Assembly (NCBI GenBank): GCA_964478225.1
Contig: CAYZHM010000006.1
Span: 1 to 64,000, forward strand
Length of the DNA stretch: 64,000 nucleotides
Direction: 5' to 3'
DNA from: CAYZHM01 sp964478225
GTDB taxonomy: Bacteria; Pseudomonadota; Alphaproteobacteria; Micavibrionales; Micavibrionaceae
In this document: in pieces, positions 8,499 through 16,599 of the stretch
Position numbering within the stretch: position 1 is the stretch's first letter
Layout of the letters: the number at the start of each line of letters is the position of its first letter
The notes under the pieces: model-generated
What the model was told of the DNA's origin: nothing
Database searches by the model: none
What the model saw: the letters and a program-made list of their open reading frames with translations, nothing else
Made by a program: the position numbers and the translations under genes

Positions 8499-8774
8499 AT
8501 GAACAAGCAAGAACTCGTTGCACAAGTTGCAAAATCAGCAGACATCTCTAAAACCAAAGCAGCAGAAGCTGTTGATGCGGTTATCGCTTCGATCAAAGCA
8601 TCCCTGAAAAAAGGCAATGATGTTCGCCTTGTTGGTTTCGGTACATTCTCTGTTGCAAAGCGCGCTGCTACAACTGGCCGTAACCCACGCACAGGCGAGC
8701 CTATCAAGATTCCTGCGTCCAAGCAGCCTAAATTCAAAGCAGGTAAAGAACTGAAAGAAGCTGTAAACAAGTAA
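8499..8774 (+). CDS. hupB: DNA-binding protein HU
   Basis: This is a histone-like dimeric protein that bends DNA and compacts the nucleoid. The 91-aa protein from the ATG at 8499 (AGAGG six bases upstream) starts MNKQELVAQ like other HU proteins. An in-frame upstream start would add 11 atypical residues. The DNA-binding arm carries the family signature GFGTF...GRNPRTGEPI (about residues 46-69). It follows lon, as is usual in Alphaproteobacteria, and ends at a strong terminator at 8799-8827. Confidence 0.97.
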   Translation: MNKQELVAQVAKSADISKTKAAEAVDAVIASIKASLKKGNDVRLVGFGTFSVAKRAATTGRNPRTGEPIKIPASKQPKFKAGKELKEAVNK

Positions 8775-8798
8775 TTTCAGTTATTATTCAAGATTAAA

Positions 8799-8827
8799 AG
8801 GGCCGCAGAAATGCGGCTCTTTTTTTA
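8799..8827 (+). terminator. rho-independent terminator of hupB
   Basis: A 9-bp stem (AGGGCCGCA / TGCGGCTCT, one G-T pair) with a GAAA tetraloop is followed by seven T residues. Confidence 0.92.
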
Positions 8828-8836
8828 TCTCAATGC

Positions 8837-8865
8837 TTGCATTTTTGAACAAGAACGATTAAAAC
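8837..8865 (+). promoter_or_regulatory. predicted promoter of tRNA-Val
   Basis: TTGCAT (8837-8842) is followed by TAAAAC at a 17-base spacing, or TTAAAA at 16. It sits right after the hupB terminator and 23 bases before the tRNA. Its -35 resembles those found before tRNA-Asp and rpsB in this window. Confidence 0.45.
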
Positions 8866-8887
8866 CTCCCGATATTCCCTTGGATAA

Positions 8888-8962
<75 letters not shown>

Positions 8963-9072
8963 TCTCTCTAATTCCATAACTTCTGATTTTGTAATTTTAT
9001 TTCTTTTTGTGCATAATCGTTTTTAATAAAAGGCGTAGCTAAAAGAATAATAAAAAAACAGGGAGAAAAGCT

Positions 9073-9360
9073 ATGGAATCGTCTGGTTTTTACCGGCCTG
9101 CGTATCCTCACACTTGCAAATATCTAGTTGCACGTTTTTACCAAGCCTCTCAAGAATTTATGACTTTGGGCGTTGTTGAGGGGGCTGTTGCAGACGTGGA
9201 AAGTTTACAGTTTATTTTTTCACTGATTAATAGACGGCAAAGAGAATTTGAAGACGCGAATTATCATGATGTTCAAATCGATGTTATAAGGGCGAATACT
9301 ATGCATGAGGCTCAGGATAAGTTTCTAGAACTCGCGGATCAAGGTGCGTTTGAATTTTAA
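9073..9360 (+). CDS. unknown small protein (95 aa)
   Basis: A good Shine-Dalgarno (GGGAG) lies 8-9 bases before the ATG. The protein is soluble, mixed helix and strand by composition, acidic, and has one Cys near residue 15. No signal peptide or membrane segment is visible and I do not recognise a family. The gene stands between tRNA-Val and ispG. Its spacing (45 bases) and the AT-rich gap before ispG allow either co-transcription or separate promoters. Confidence 0.65.
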   Translation: MESSGFYRPAYPHTCKYLVARFYQASQEFMTLGVVEGAVADVESLQFIFSLINRRQREFEDANYHDVQIDVIRANTMHEAQDKFLELADQGAFEF

Positions 9361-9405
9361 GGAAAACCTTGTTTTTTGAATGCTTAGAGGGCATATAATG
9401 CGCCT

Positions 9406-10644
9406 ATGGTTGGACTATCCCCTATACAGCGGCACAAGACGCATGCGGTCAATATTCGCGGCATCATAGTCGGCGGCGGCGCGCCGGTGCGCGTCCAATC
9501 CATGACCAATACGGATACAGCGGATGTTCAGAAAAGTTTTGAGCAGATCAAGGCCCTGTATGAAGCGGGTTCCGAGATTGTGCGTGTGACGGTGAATAAC
9601 GAGGATGCGGCGAAGGGGGTGCCTGCGATCCGGGAAAAGCTCGAGGCGGCGGGGCTTGATGTGCCGTTGGTGGGATGCTTTCATTATAACGGGCATACGC
9701 TTTTGACGGAGTTTCCTGAGCTGGCGCAGGCGCTCGACAAATACCGGATTAATCCCGGCAATGTCGGGTTCGGGCAGAAGCGCGACAAGCAATTCGAAAT
9801 CATGATTGAAAAGGCGATTGAGTATAACAAGCCCGTTCGGATTGGTGTGAACTGGGGGTCGCTGGATCAGGATCTTGCAACAAAATTGATGGATGAGAAT
9901 GGCCAGTCTGCGAATCCCATGGATGCGGACTCTGTGATGCGTGAAACGCTGGTGCAATCGGCGCTTATCAGTGCGCAGAAAGCAGAAGCGATCGGTCTCA
10001 AGCCTGAACAGATTATTCTCTCGGCGAAAGTTAGCCGTGTTCCCGATTTGATTGCCGTGTACCGCGAGCTGGCGAAGCGTTCGAATTACGCGCTGCATCT
10101 TGGTTTGACCGAAGCCGGGATGAGCAGCAAGGGGATTGTAGCGACCGCGCTGGCGGAGGGAATTCTTTTGTATGAAGGGATTGGCGATACGATTCGTGCG
10201 TCTTTAACACCGGAGCCGGGCGGCGACCGTACGCTGGAAGTTAAAGTTTGTCAGGAGATTTTACAATCGCTGGGTATCCGTTCTTTTATGCCGGAGGTGT
10301 CGGCCTGCCCGGGGTGTGGGCGCACGACGTCGACGTATTTTCAGGAATTGGCGCAGAAAATTCAGCGTTATCTCGATAAGCAAATGCCGGTTTGGAAAGA
10401 GCAATATCCGGGCGTGGAGACGATGAAGGTCGCTGTGATGGGATGTATTGTGAACGGCCCGGGCGAAAGCAAGCATGCGAATATCGGGATTTCTTTGCCG
10501 GGCACGGGTGAAAGCCCTGTCGCGCCGGTGTTTATTGACGGGAAAAAAGCACATACTTTGCGCGGTGACGGAATTGCAGAGGAGTTTCAGGCGTTGGTGC
10601 AGGACTATGTCGAAAAAACATACGGAGTGAAAGATGCAGCTTAA
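9406..10644 (+). CDS. ispG: 4-hydroxy-3-methylbut-2-en-1-yl diphosphate synthase (IspG/GcpE)
   Basis: IspG converts MEcPP to HMBPP, the penultimate step of the MEP isoprenoid pathway, using a [4Fe-4S] cluster. The cluster ligands are visible: Cys301 and Cys304 in CPGCGRTT, Cys347 in GCIVNGPGE, and Glu354 as the fourth ligand, with the Cys-to-Glu spacing known from the E. coli enzyme. An N-terminal TIM-barrel begins around the VQSMTNTDT motif. At 412 aa it is longer than the E. coli protein and of the usual alphaproteobacterial size. Its last 11 bases overlap the start of gabD, so the two are probably translated from one message. dxr of the same pathway lies at 57.7 kb. Confidence 0.97.
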   Translation: MVGLSPIQRHKTHAVNIRGIIVGGGAPVRVQSMTNTDTADVQKSFEQIKALYEAGSEIVRVTVNNEDAAKGVPAIREKLEAAGLDVPLVGCFHYNGHTLLTEFPELAQALDKYRINPGNVGFGQKRDKQFEIMIEKAIEYNKPVRIGVNWGSLDQDLATKLMDENGQSANPMDADSVMRETLVQSALISAQKAEAIGLKPEQIILSAKVSRVPDLIAVYRELAKRSNYALHLGLTEAGMSSKGIVATALAEGILLYEGIGDTIRASLTPEPGGDRTLEVKVCQEILQSLGIRSFMPEVSACPGCGRTTSTYFQELAQKIQRYLDKQMPVWKEQYPGVETMKVAVMGCIVNGPGESKHANIGISLPGTGESPVAPVFIDGKKAHTLRGDGIAEEFQALVQDYVEKTYGVKDAA

Positions 10645-12082
10645 GAACAAAAACCTTCTGAAGTCTCAGGCTTATATCAACGGCGAGTGGGTTGATCATG
10701 ACAAGCTTTTCGGTGTGACGAATCCCGCCAATGGCGAAAAAATTACTCACGTTGTCGATCTGGACGAGCTTGTCGTTCATAACGCTATTGACGCGGCGCA
10801 TGATGTCTTTGAAAGCTGGAAAAATATTTCTGCGAAAGAGCGGGCAAAAATTTTGCGCAAGTGGGCTGATTTGATGATTGAAAATCAGGATGACCTTGCG
10901 GCGATCATGACGGCGGAGCAGGGCAAGCCTTTGGCTGAGTCGAAAGGCGAGATTGGTTATGCGGCGAGTTTTCTGGAATGGTTTGCGGAAGAAGGCAAGC
11001 GCGCTTATGGCGACGTTATTCCATCACCGATCGCGAATTCACGGATTGTCGTGGTGAAGCAGCCTGTGGGCGTATGCGGGATTATTACGCCGTGGAATTT
11101 CCCATCTGCCATGATTACACGCAAGGTTGGCGCGGCGCTGGGGGCGGGGTGTACGGTCGTGGCCAAGCCTGCGAGTGAGACACCTTTATCGGCGCTGGCA
11201 TTAGCAGTGTTGGCGGAGGAGGCAGGTGTGCCGCCTGGAGTTTTTAACGTGGTGACAAGTTCGAATTCAAAGGCCATTGGGAAATTGTTCTGCGAAGCGC
11301 CAGCAATGAAAAAGATTTCTTTCACCGGTTCAACTGCCGTTGGAAAGATTTTGGTTGAACAGGCGGCCGGCACACTCAAAAAAATGTCGATGGAGCTCGG
11401 TGGAAATGCGCCGTTCATTGTTTTTGATGATGCTGATATTGATGCGGCTGTTGATGGGGCGGTTATATGTAAGTTTCGTAACGCGGGGCAGACTTGTGTG
11501 TGCGCGAACCGAATTTATGTTCATGCGTCGATCTATGATGAGTTTGCCCAGAAGTTTGCGGCCAAGGTTAAAGCTTTGAAGGTTGGAAATGGGGCCGAGG
11601 ACGGCGTGCAGGTTGGGCCATTGATTAATGAGAAGGCGATCAGCAAAGTTCAGGAATTTGTGACGGATGCGGTTGGTAAGGGTGCAAAGGTCGAGACTGG
11701 CGGGAAAAAACATGGGGCAGGCGACTTGTTTTTTGAGCCGACCGTCCTGACCGGCGTGACTTCCGAGATGAAAGTCTCGTGCGATGAGATTTTTGGGCCG
11801 GTTGCGCCTTTGTATAAATTTCAGGATGAGGCTGAAGTTATAAAGCTGGCGAATAATACGCAGTATGGGCTGGCGTCGTATTTTTATGCGCGTGATCATG
11901 CGCGTGTGTGGCGTGTGGCGGAGGCGCTACAGTATGGGATGGTGGCGATTAATACGCCTATACTCTCAACCGAAGTGGCGCCGTTTGGCGGAATTAAAGA
12001 ATCCGGCTTTGGCCGGGAAGGGTCGAAATACGGGCTCGAGGATTATCTCAACATTAAATATATGTTGATGGCGGGGCTTTAA
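10634..12082 (+). CDS. gabD: succinate-semialdehyde dehydrogenase, aldehyde dehydrogenase family
   Basis: The protein oxidises succinate semialdehyde to succinate with NAD(P)+, linking GABA or 2-oxoglutarate shunts to the TCA cycle. The length (482 aa) matches GabD. Catalytic residues are Glu254 in MELGGNAP and Cys288 in NAGQTCVCANR, at the same numbers as E. coli GabD, and the FTGSTAVGK nucleotide-binding motif precedes them. The start at 10634 overlaps the 3' end of ispG by 11 bases. This is unusual company for ispG, and the metabolic reason is not clear. A related semialdehyde could be the real substrate. Confidence 0.9.
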   Translation: MQLKNKNLLKSQAYINGEWVDHDKLFGVTNPANGEKITHVVDLDELVVHNAIDAAHDVFESWKNISAKERAKILRKWADLMIENQDDLAAIMTAEQGKPLAESKGEIGYAASFLEWFAEEGKRAYGDVIPSPIANSRIVVVKQPVGVCGIITPWNFPSAMITRKVGAALGAGCTVVAKPASETPLSALALAVLAEEAGVPPGVFNVVTSSNSKAIGKLFCEAPAMKKISFTGSTAVGKILVEQAAGTLKKMSMELGGNAPFIVFDDADIDAAVDGAVICKFRNAGQTCVCANRIYVHASIYDEFAQKFAAKVKALKVGNGAEDGVQVGPLINEKAISKVQEFVTDAVGKGAKVETGGKKHGAGDLFFEPTVLTGVTSEMKVSCDEIFGPVAPLYKFQDEAEVIKLANNTQYGLASYFYARDHARVWRVAEALQYGMVAINTPILSTEVAPFGGIKESGFGREGSKYGLEDYLNIKYMLMAGL

Positions 12083-12089
12083 GTTTTGT

Positions 12090-12392
12090 TTAGCCAAATT
12101 CTGGTGATGAAATCTTATCGCTATCAATGACAAACCAGACGTAGCGGGTGTTTACTGCTGAAGCCAGCATGCCGTCTTGGCGCGCTGCATGCGGCTGTGT
12201 TGCCGGGTTGGTTGAGTCGTGAGAATTGCCCAGCACGAAGCTTTTGTCGTTGTGGTGACCAGGGACTTCGGGATCAAAACCTTTTCTTTGAAGGTATTCG
12301 TACAATGAATGCTCAGGATTGCCGTCTACTGCTCTAAAGGCGTCTGTGCATTGACCGGTTTTTTTATCCAATTCGTATATGTGAATGGTCAT
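12090..12392 (-). CDS. unknown small protein (100 aa)
   Basis: A purine-rich GGGGG site lies 8-9 bases before the ATG. The protein is soluble and polar, with no signal peptide, membrane segment or recognised motif. It is convergent with gabD, with 7 bases between stops, and divergent from ald across a 187-base AT-rich gap that must hold both promoters. Function unknown. Confidence 0.62.
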   Translation of the reverse strand: MTIHIYELDKKTGQCTDAFRAVDGNPEHSLYEYLQRKGFDPEVPGHHNDKSFVLGNSHDSTNPATQPHAARQDGMLASAVNTRYVWFVIDSDKISSPEFG

Positions 12393-12579
12393 TTTATTAC
12401 CCCCTGTTTCATATAACGATAATTTAGTTGCCTTTTGATGTCAAAATTAATGGTCTGATTATGAACAGATTTGATTTTTCTAGGCTGCACTGCACCATAT
12501 TATTGTATAAATAGACTCTTGTTTCAGGCCTGTATCTTCTATAAAAAATAGCAAAGATTTTTTTTAAAAGGAGCTATAC

Positions 12580-13701
12580 ATGCTGATTGGCGTACCTAAG
12601 GAAATTAAAACTCTCGAGCACCGCGTAGGGCTTGTTCCATCCTCAGTTGTAGAATTTGTGAGAAACGGTCATGAGGTTTTGATAGAAACCGGAGCCGGAG
12701 CGGCTATTAACTTTACTGATGAAATCTATCAAAAGGCTGGCGCGAAGATCGCCAAGAATGCTAAAGAGGTCTACGAAAAGGCCGATATGATTATCAAGGT
12801 CAAGGAACCTCAACCTGAAGAATGCAAGATGTTGCGTGAAGATCAGGTTTTGTTCACTTACCTGCACCTTGCTGCGGACGCGCAGCAGACCAAAGACTTG
12901 ATGAAGTCTGGCTGTATTGCGATTGCTTATGAAACGGTGACAGGCCGTGATGGGCGCTCTTTGCCATTGCTTCAGCCAATGAGCGAAATTGCCGGGCGTT
13001 TGTCCGTTCAAGTTGGTTCTTATTATTTGCAAAAACATATGGGCGGCACAGGCCGTTTGATTGGCGGGGTTCCTGGTGTACGTCCGGCGAACGTCGTCAT
13101 TATTGGCGGCGGCGTTTCGGGGTTCCATGCGGCGCAAATGGCAACAGGCCTTGGTGCGAACGTGACCATTCTCGAGAAAAACAATGATCGTATGCGTTTC
13201 CTGGATGAATATTTCATTGGCCGCGCGAACATCATTTATTCTGGCAGTGATGTGATTGAAAAAATCATCCGCAATTGTGATCTTATTATTGGTGCGGTTT
13301 TGGTTCCTGGGGCTTCTGCGCCACAAATCATTACAAAGCCCATGCTCAAAACCATGCTGCCTGGAACGGTTTTTGTCGATATTGCTATCGACCAAGGGGG
13401 CTGTGCTGAGACGAGCAAGGCGACCACGCATGATAAGCCCGTTTATACGGTTGATAATGTGGTCCATTATTGTGTGGCCAATATGCCGGGTGCGGTGCCT
13501 TTGACGTCTGCTTTGGCCTTGAACCATTCGGTTCTTCCTTATGCGCTGCAACTGGCCAATCTGGGCTGGAAAGCGGCGTTGGGCGCGGATCAGAACTTCA
13601 GAAATGGTCTGAATGTCTGTAAAGGCGAGATTACGCACCGAGGCGTGGCGGAATCCCTGAATTTGGACTTTAATCCGGCTCCAAAGGCTTTAGCGGCTTA
13701 A
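12580..13701 (+). CDS. ald: alanine dehydrogenase
   Basis: The enzyme interconverts L-alanine and pyruvate plus ammonia with NAD. The length (373 aa) is typical. Substrate and catalytic residues of the family are in place: Arg15 in EHRVGL, Lys75 in IKVKEPQ and His96 in TYLHLA. A Rossmann motif, IIGGGVSGFHAA, begins near residue 174. The Shine-Dalgarno AAGGAG sits about 7 bases before the ATG. The gene stands alone, divergent from the 100-aa gene and followed by tRNA-Asp. Confidence 0.96.
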   Translation: MLIGVPKEIKTLEHRVGLVPSSVVEFVRNGHEVLIETGAGAAINFTDEIYQKAGAKIAKNAKEVYEKADMIIKVKEPQPEECKMLREDQVLFTYLHLAADAQQTKDLMKSGCIAIAYETVTGRDGRSLPLLQPMSEIAGRLSVQVGSYYLQKHMGGTGRLIGGVPGVRPANVVIIGGGVSGFHAAQMATGLGANVTILEKNNDRMRFLDEYFIGRANIIYSGSDVIEKIIRNCDLIIGAVLVPGASAPQIITKPMLKTMLPGTVFVDIAIDQGGCAETSKATTHDKPVYTVDNVVHYCVANMPGAVPLTSALALNHSVLPYALQLANLGWKAALGADQNFRNGLNVCKGEITHRGVAESLNLDFNPAPKALAA

Positions 13702-13718
13702 AAACACACATTTTTTCG

Positions 13719-13747
13719 TTGCATTTCTGTTGTGCAGCGACTATTAA
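13719..13747 (+). promoter_or_regulatory. predicted promoter of tRNA-Asp
   Basis: TTGCAT (13719-13724), a 17-base spacer and TATTAA (13742-13747) lie 40 bases before the tRNA. Confidence 0.55.
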
Positions 13748-13786
13748 CATGCATGCGCGAGCGTACCTATATTAGGTTTTTCTAAT

Positions 13787-13863
13787 GCGGGAGTAGCTCA
13801 GCTGGTTAGAGCGCCGCCCTGTCACGGCGGAGGTCGCGGGTTCAAGTCCCGTCTCTCGCGCCA
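13787..13863 (+). tRNA. tRNA-Asp (anticodon GTC)
   Basis: Acceptor GCGGGAG pairs with CTCTCGC. The anticodon stem CCGCC/GGCGG encloses a loop with GTC. The T-arm is GCGGG TTCAAGT CCCGT, the discriminator is G (normal for Asp) and CCA is encoded at 13861-13863. Confidence 0.96.
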
Positions 13864-13890
13864 CTTACTACGGTTTGCTACTGGTAAGTG
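13862..13890 (+). repeat. inverted repeat at the 3' end of tRNA-Asp
   Basis: CACTTAC (13862-13868) and GTAAGTG (13884-13890) form a perfect 7-bp stem that uses the last two bases of the tRNA CCA. No T-tract follows. It may influence tRNA 3' processing or termination, or be chance. Confidence 0.35.
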
Positions 13891-13925
13891 TTATCCGCAT
13901 CAGATTTGCAGTCCACCCGCGTTTT

Positions 13926-15242
13926 CTAGGGAACCACAATGAAATCGGGGTTCATGAGTGATGACGTTTGTGTATTCGGAATTTCTGCAGGTTGAGCTTT
14001 GTCCTCTTCTTCGAGTTTCATCCAGTTTTGCCATCTCTGTACAGCTAAGCCGTGGTAAAGCCCATTCGGTTTTTGCAGCCCTCTGGTTTCTGGAGGTATG
14101 GAGTTGATTGTGGTCTGCAGAGAGGCAACGATTTGCGCCCGCAGCGAAGCATCAGATTCTTTTGTGAGGGTATAGGCTTCAGACCAGAGGTTTAGGGTCG
14201 CGTCAAATGTAAGGCTGAGGATTACTTTGTTTTTGATGTCCTTTTGATCTAAAACCTGCATTTGCTGATTAAATTGTGCTGTTTGGGCTGCGGCAATTTC
14301 ACAAAAATCATAGGCCCTTTCCAATCTTACTTGTTTTGCTTTGTCAACTGTAAGCTCCTTGGCGTAGATGCGGGTATCCATTCCAATGAAGACATCGCCG
14401 TTTAAGAAAGATTGCAGATTGTAATCGGGATCTTTTGCCAAAATGTAAGGGCTTTGTGCGGTTTCGGATGGGTCTGTTGTGGCTTCGACAATGCCAAGCG
14501 GGGTTGAAATCCAGACGTGGTAGCCAATGGTTCCTGCGTCCCAGTTGTTATGAAAATATCCTGTCATGTAGTGATAGGTCATGGCCGTTTTGAGGCCGTT
14601 TCCGTCTTTGGGTAAGAAATGATTTTCTACAGCTTGAAGGAGGCATCCTTTGAAGGCGCTTTGTGATTCACAATCGAATTCGAAGAGATAAAGGTGTTTT
14701 TCTATGTCAGAGGACAGTTCATTCAGGTACATAGGCCTAAACCTGGCGTATCTTCCGTCTGTGCCAACCGCATTACAATCACGGTATTTATCGAGACCAG
14801 GGATTTTATCGGTTTCGATGCCAATTTGTTTGCTGATCGCTTCTTCCCATTGGCTTCTATCAAGGTGGGTCCATATCGGTTTATTGAGAAGCTCTTGAAG
14901 TTCGCAGTCGGTTTCTACGAAATCTATAACTTCTTCGAGAATTTTGGCATAAGTGCGTGTGAATGCGTCGTCTTTCCACCAGTTGATGAACTGAACATCT
15001 TTAATGCTGCGTGCGTTTTTGAAAATAATACCGGTTTCTAGGATTGTATTGAATGAGATGGCGCAAGGTTCATGGTTAGGGGGCACTATGCTTTCGGATA
15101 AGAGTTGCTGCCAGTCGTTTTTGAGCAGGGGGAGGTTTGGCGTTTCGGCATGTGAGTTTGATTGTGTGGCTGTGGCGAAAGCTGTACACAACGCGATGCG
15201 GGCGGCTAGGTTTTTAAGACTGTTTCTATTGAGGAGAAACAT
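13926..15242 (-). CDS. secreted paralogue 1 of a three-gene tandem family, unknown function (438 aa)
   Basis: The ATG at 15242 has AGAGG six bases upstream and gives a signal peptide ending near residue 32. A TTG five codons earlier is less likely. The mature protein shares with its two neighbours these blocks in order: a W-K-D-D-A-F-x-x-T-Y block (about 89-98), a W-x-x-x-D-R-x-x-W-E block (about 124-133), K-I-P-G-L-D-K-Y-R (about 146-154), F-D-C-x-x-Q (Cys191) with a second Cys nine residues on (Cys200), then His242 followed by TPLG and Glu253, then D-x-x-Y-N-L-Q-S-F-L. The conserved Cys, His and Glu recall papain- or transglutaminase-like enzymes, but that is a weak inference. The start overlaps the end of the next gene by 17 bases, so the two are coupled. 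Confidence 0.82.
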   Translation of the reverse strand: MFLLNRNSLKNLAARIALCTAFATATQSNSHAETPNLPLLKNDWQQLLSESIVPPNHEPCAISFNTILETGIIFKNARSIKDVQFINWWKDDAFTRTYAKILEEVIDFVETDCELQELLNKPIWTHLDRSQWEEAISKQIGIETDKIPGLDKYRDCNAVGTDGRYARFRPMYLNELSSDIEKHLYLFEFDCESQSAFKGCLLQAVENHFLPKDGNGLKTAMTYHYMTGYFHNNWDAGTIGYHVWISTPLGIVEATTDPSETAQSPYILAKDPDYNLQSFLNGDVFIGMDTRIYAKELTVDKAKQVRLERAYDFCEIAAAQTAQFNQQMQVLDQKDIKNKVILSLTFDATLNLWSEAYTLTKESDASLRAQIVASLQTTINSIPPETRGLQKPNGLYHGLAVQRWQNWMKLEEEDKAQPAEIPNTQTSSLMNPDFIVVP

Positions 15243-16503
15243 GAGAGGCCTCTGCAATCTGATTAATCTCGGGAAGCAAGTCTTTATCCAAAGTTTCTTT
15301 CCATTTGTCTAAAAACTTGATCCATGTTGCGTGAAAATCTCCGCAGGTTTGTCCGTCTGGCCGTTTTAGCGTCATCAAAGGATCGGGGAGGGACAAAAAA
15401 TCCTTGCGCATTGTTTCATATCCTAAGATCTGGAACTCTTTGGTGCTGAAGCTAATAATTGTATAAACATCAATGCACGTACTTCGTGCATCATCGAAGA
15501 GTTGAACAAGATTGTTTTCTTCTTGGGCGTCTATTTGTCCATCCTCTAGATATGTCTGAGTCATTCGCGTTACATTGGACATTTGGTTATGGGCAAGTGC
15601 AATGCCTTCTTCCATGCGTTGTTTCCGTGCATTATTTGCTGAGTCGGCTGTGATTTTGCTGCCGTAAGTAACTACGGTTGAAAAGGCAACGGGTACACCT
15701 TCAAGGAAGCTTTGAAGATTGTAGTGTGGATCGAGCGGCATAATGTATTGATGCGAAATTGGTTGTGTTGAGGCAAGTGTGCCTTCGATAACGGCCCCCA
15801 AGGGACTAAGAATGAAAGCGTGGTATTGTATTTCGTTTGGGCTTTTCTCGTGATTTGAACGTGCGGTTATGTAGTAATAGGCAAGGGGACGTTTGTATTC
15901 ATTGGTTCCGTCTCTTAGATAACGGTTTTCAAGGGTCTGCATAAGGCAGCCTTTGATGACACTTTGTCCCCGACAATCAAATTCATATTTATAGGTTTTT
16001 TGTTCGATGTCATGTGAAACATTGTTCAAAGAGAGAGATTGGAAAGAGGCGTACTCTCCATCCTTGTTAGGGATTCTATGGTTTCTGTATTTATCAAGCC
16101 CCGGTATTTTTTCTATTTCTGTAGCCACGAGCAAGAGCAGATTTTTTTCCCAGTTTTGACGATCTTTTTTTGTCCAGATCTCTTTGCTGAGTAAGGTTTG
16201 CAGCTCAGGAGTGTCCGGTATGCGGTTTGCCAGGTTTGTGAGAAGAGTGCGGTATGTGCCCATGAACGCATCGTCTTTCCCCCAATCGACGTTGCAGCGG
16301 TCTACTTGTCCGTTTTTTAGAATTGATACAAAGGGGATGGCGTAGGGGATGTGTACGGTTGGTGAATTGTAGGGTAGCTGCGTTCTGACGGCGTTCTCGG
16401 GGAGGGCTTTAAGCGGAAGCTGTGCTTCAGCGTTTGATATGAAAGACGCTGTGGTAAAGGCCACAGACAGTGCTGCCTTTTTAAAAGCCGAAGAGAAACC
16501 CAT
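15226..16503 (-). CDS. secreted paralogue 2 of the three-gene tandem family (425 aa)
   Basis: A signal peptide covers about residues 1-27, ending in an Ala-Glu-Ala site. The conserved blocks are: D-W-G-K-D-D-A-F at about 73-80; W-T-K-K-D-R-x-x-W-E at about 110-119; K-I-P-G-L-D-K-Y-R at 132-140; E-F-D-C with Cys177 and the paired Cys186; His228 in YHAFILSPLG with Glu240; and D-P-H-Y-N-L-Q-S-F-L at about 258-267. The C-terminal 150 residues are helical and less conserved. It is the closest relative of paralogue 1 by eye and overlaps its start. No named family is recognised. A 14-base palindrome of the form CGGGA-GTTA-TCCCG lies just before the start (about 16.5 kb) and may be regulatory. Confidence 0.83.
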   Translation of the reverse strand: MGFSSAFKKAALSVAFTTASFISNAEAQLPLKALPENAVRTQLPYNSPTVHIPYAIPFVSILKNGQVDRCNVDWGKDDAFMGTYRTLLTNLANRIPDTPELQTLLSKEIWTKKDRQNWEKNLLLLVATEIEKIPGLDKYRNHRIPNKDGEYASFQSLSLNNVSHDIEQKTYKYEFDCRGQSVIKGCLMQTLENRYLRDGTNEYKRPLAYYYITARSNHEKSPNEIQYHAFILSPLGAVIEGTLASTQPISHQYIMPLDPHYNLQSFLEGVPVAFSTVVTYGSKITADSANNARKQRMEEGIALAHNQMSNVTRMTQTYLEDGQIDAQEENNLVQLFDDARSTCIDVYTIISFSTKEFQILGYETMRKDFLSLPDPLMTLKRPDGQTCGDFHATWIKFLDKWKETLDKDLLPEINQIAEASHVSPQ

Positions 16504-16599
16504 TTATTTTCGGGAGTTATCCCGCCCTGTTTTTTTTACTTCTTAGAGCTTATGGAATTTCTCAAGACTCTGTCAAATTTTTCTGACAAAAGGTCCCAT

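Noticed and set aside
12643..13638. 331-codon frame antisense to ald
   Set aside because: Antisense shadow of a well-conserved enzyme, with no start signal or homology.
16511..16545. Rho-independent terminator at the CGGGA-GTTA-TCCCG palindrome near 16.5 kb
   Set aside because: The stem is only 5 bp, the T-run is separated from it by several bases, and it points against the genes around it.
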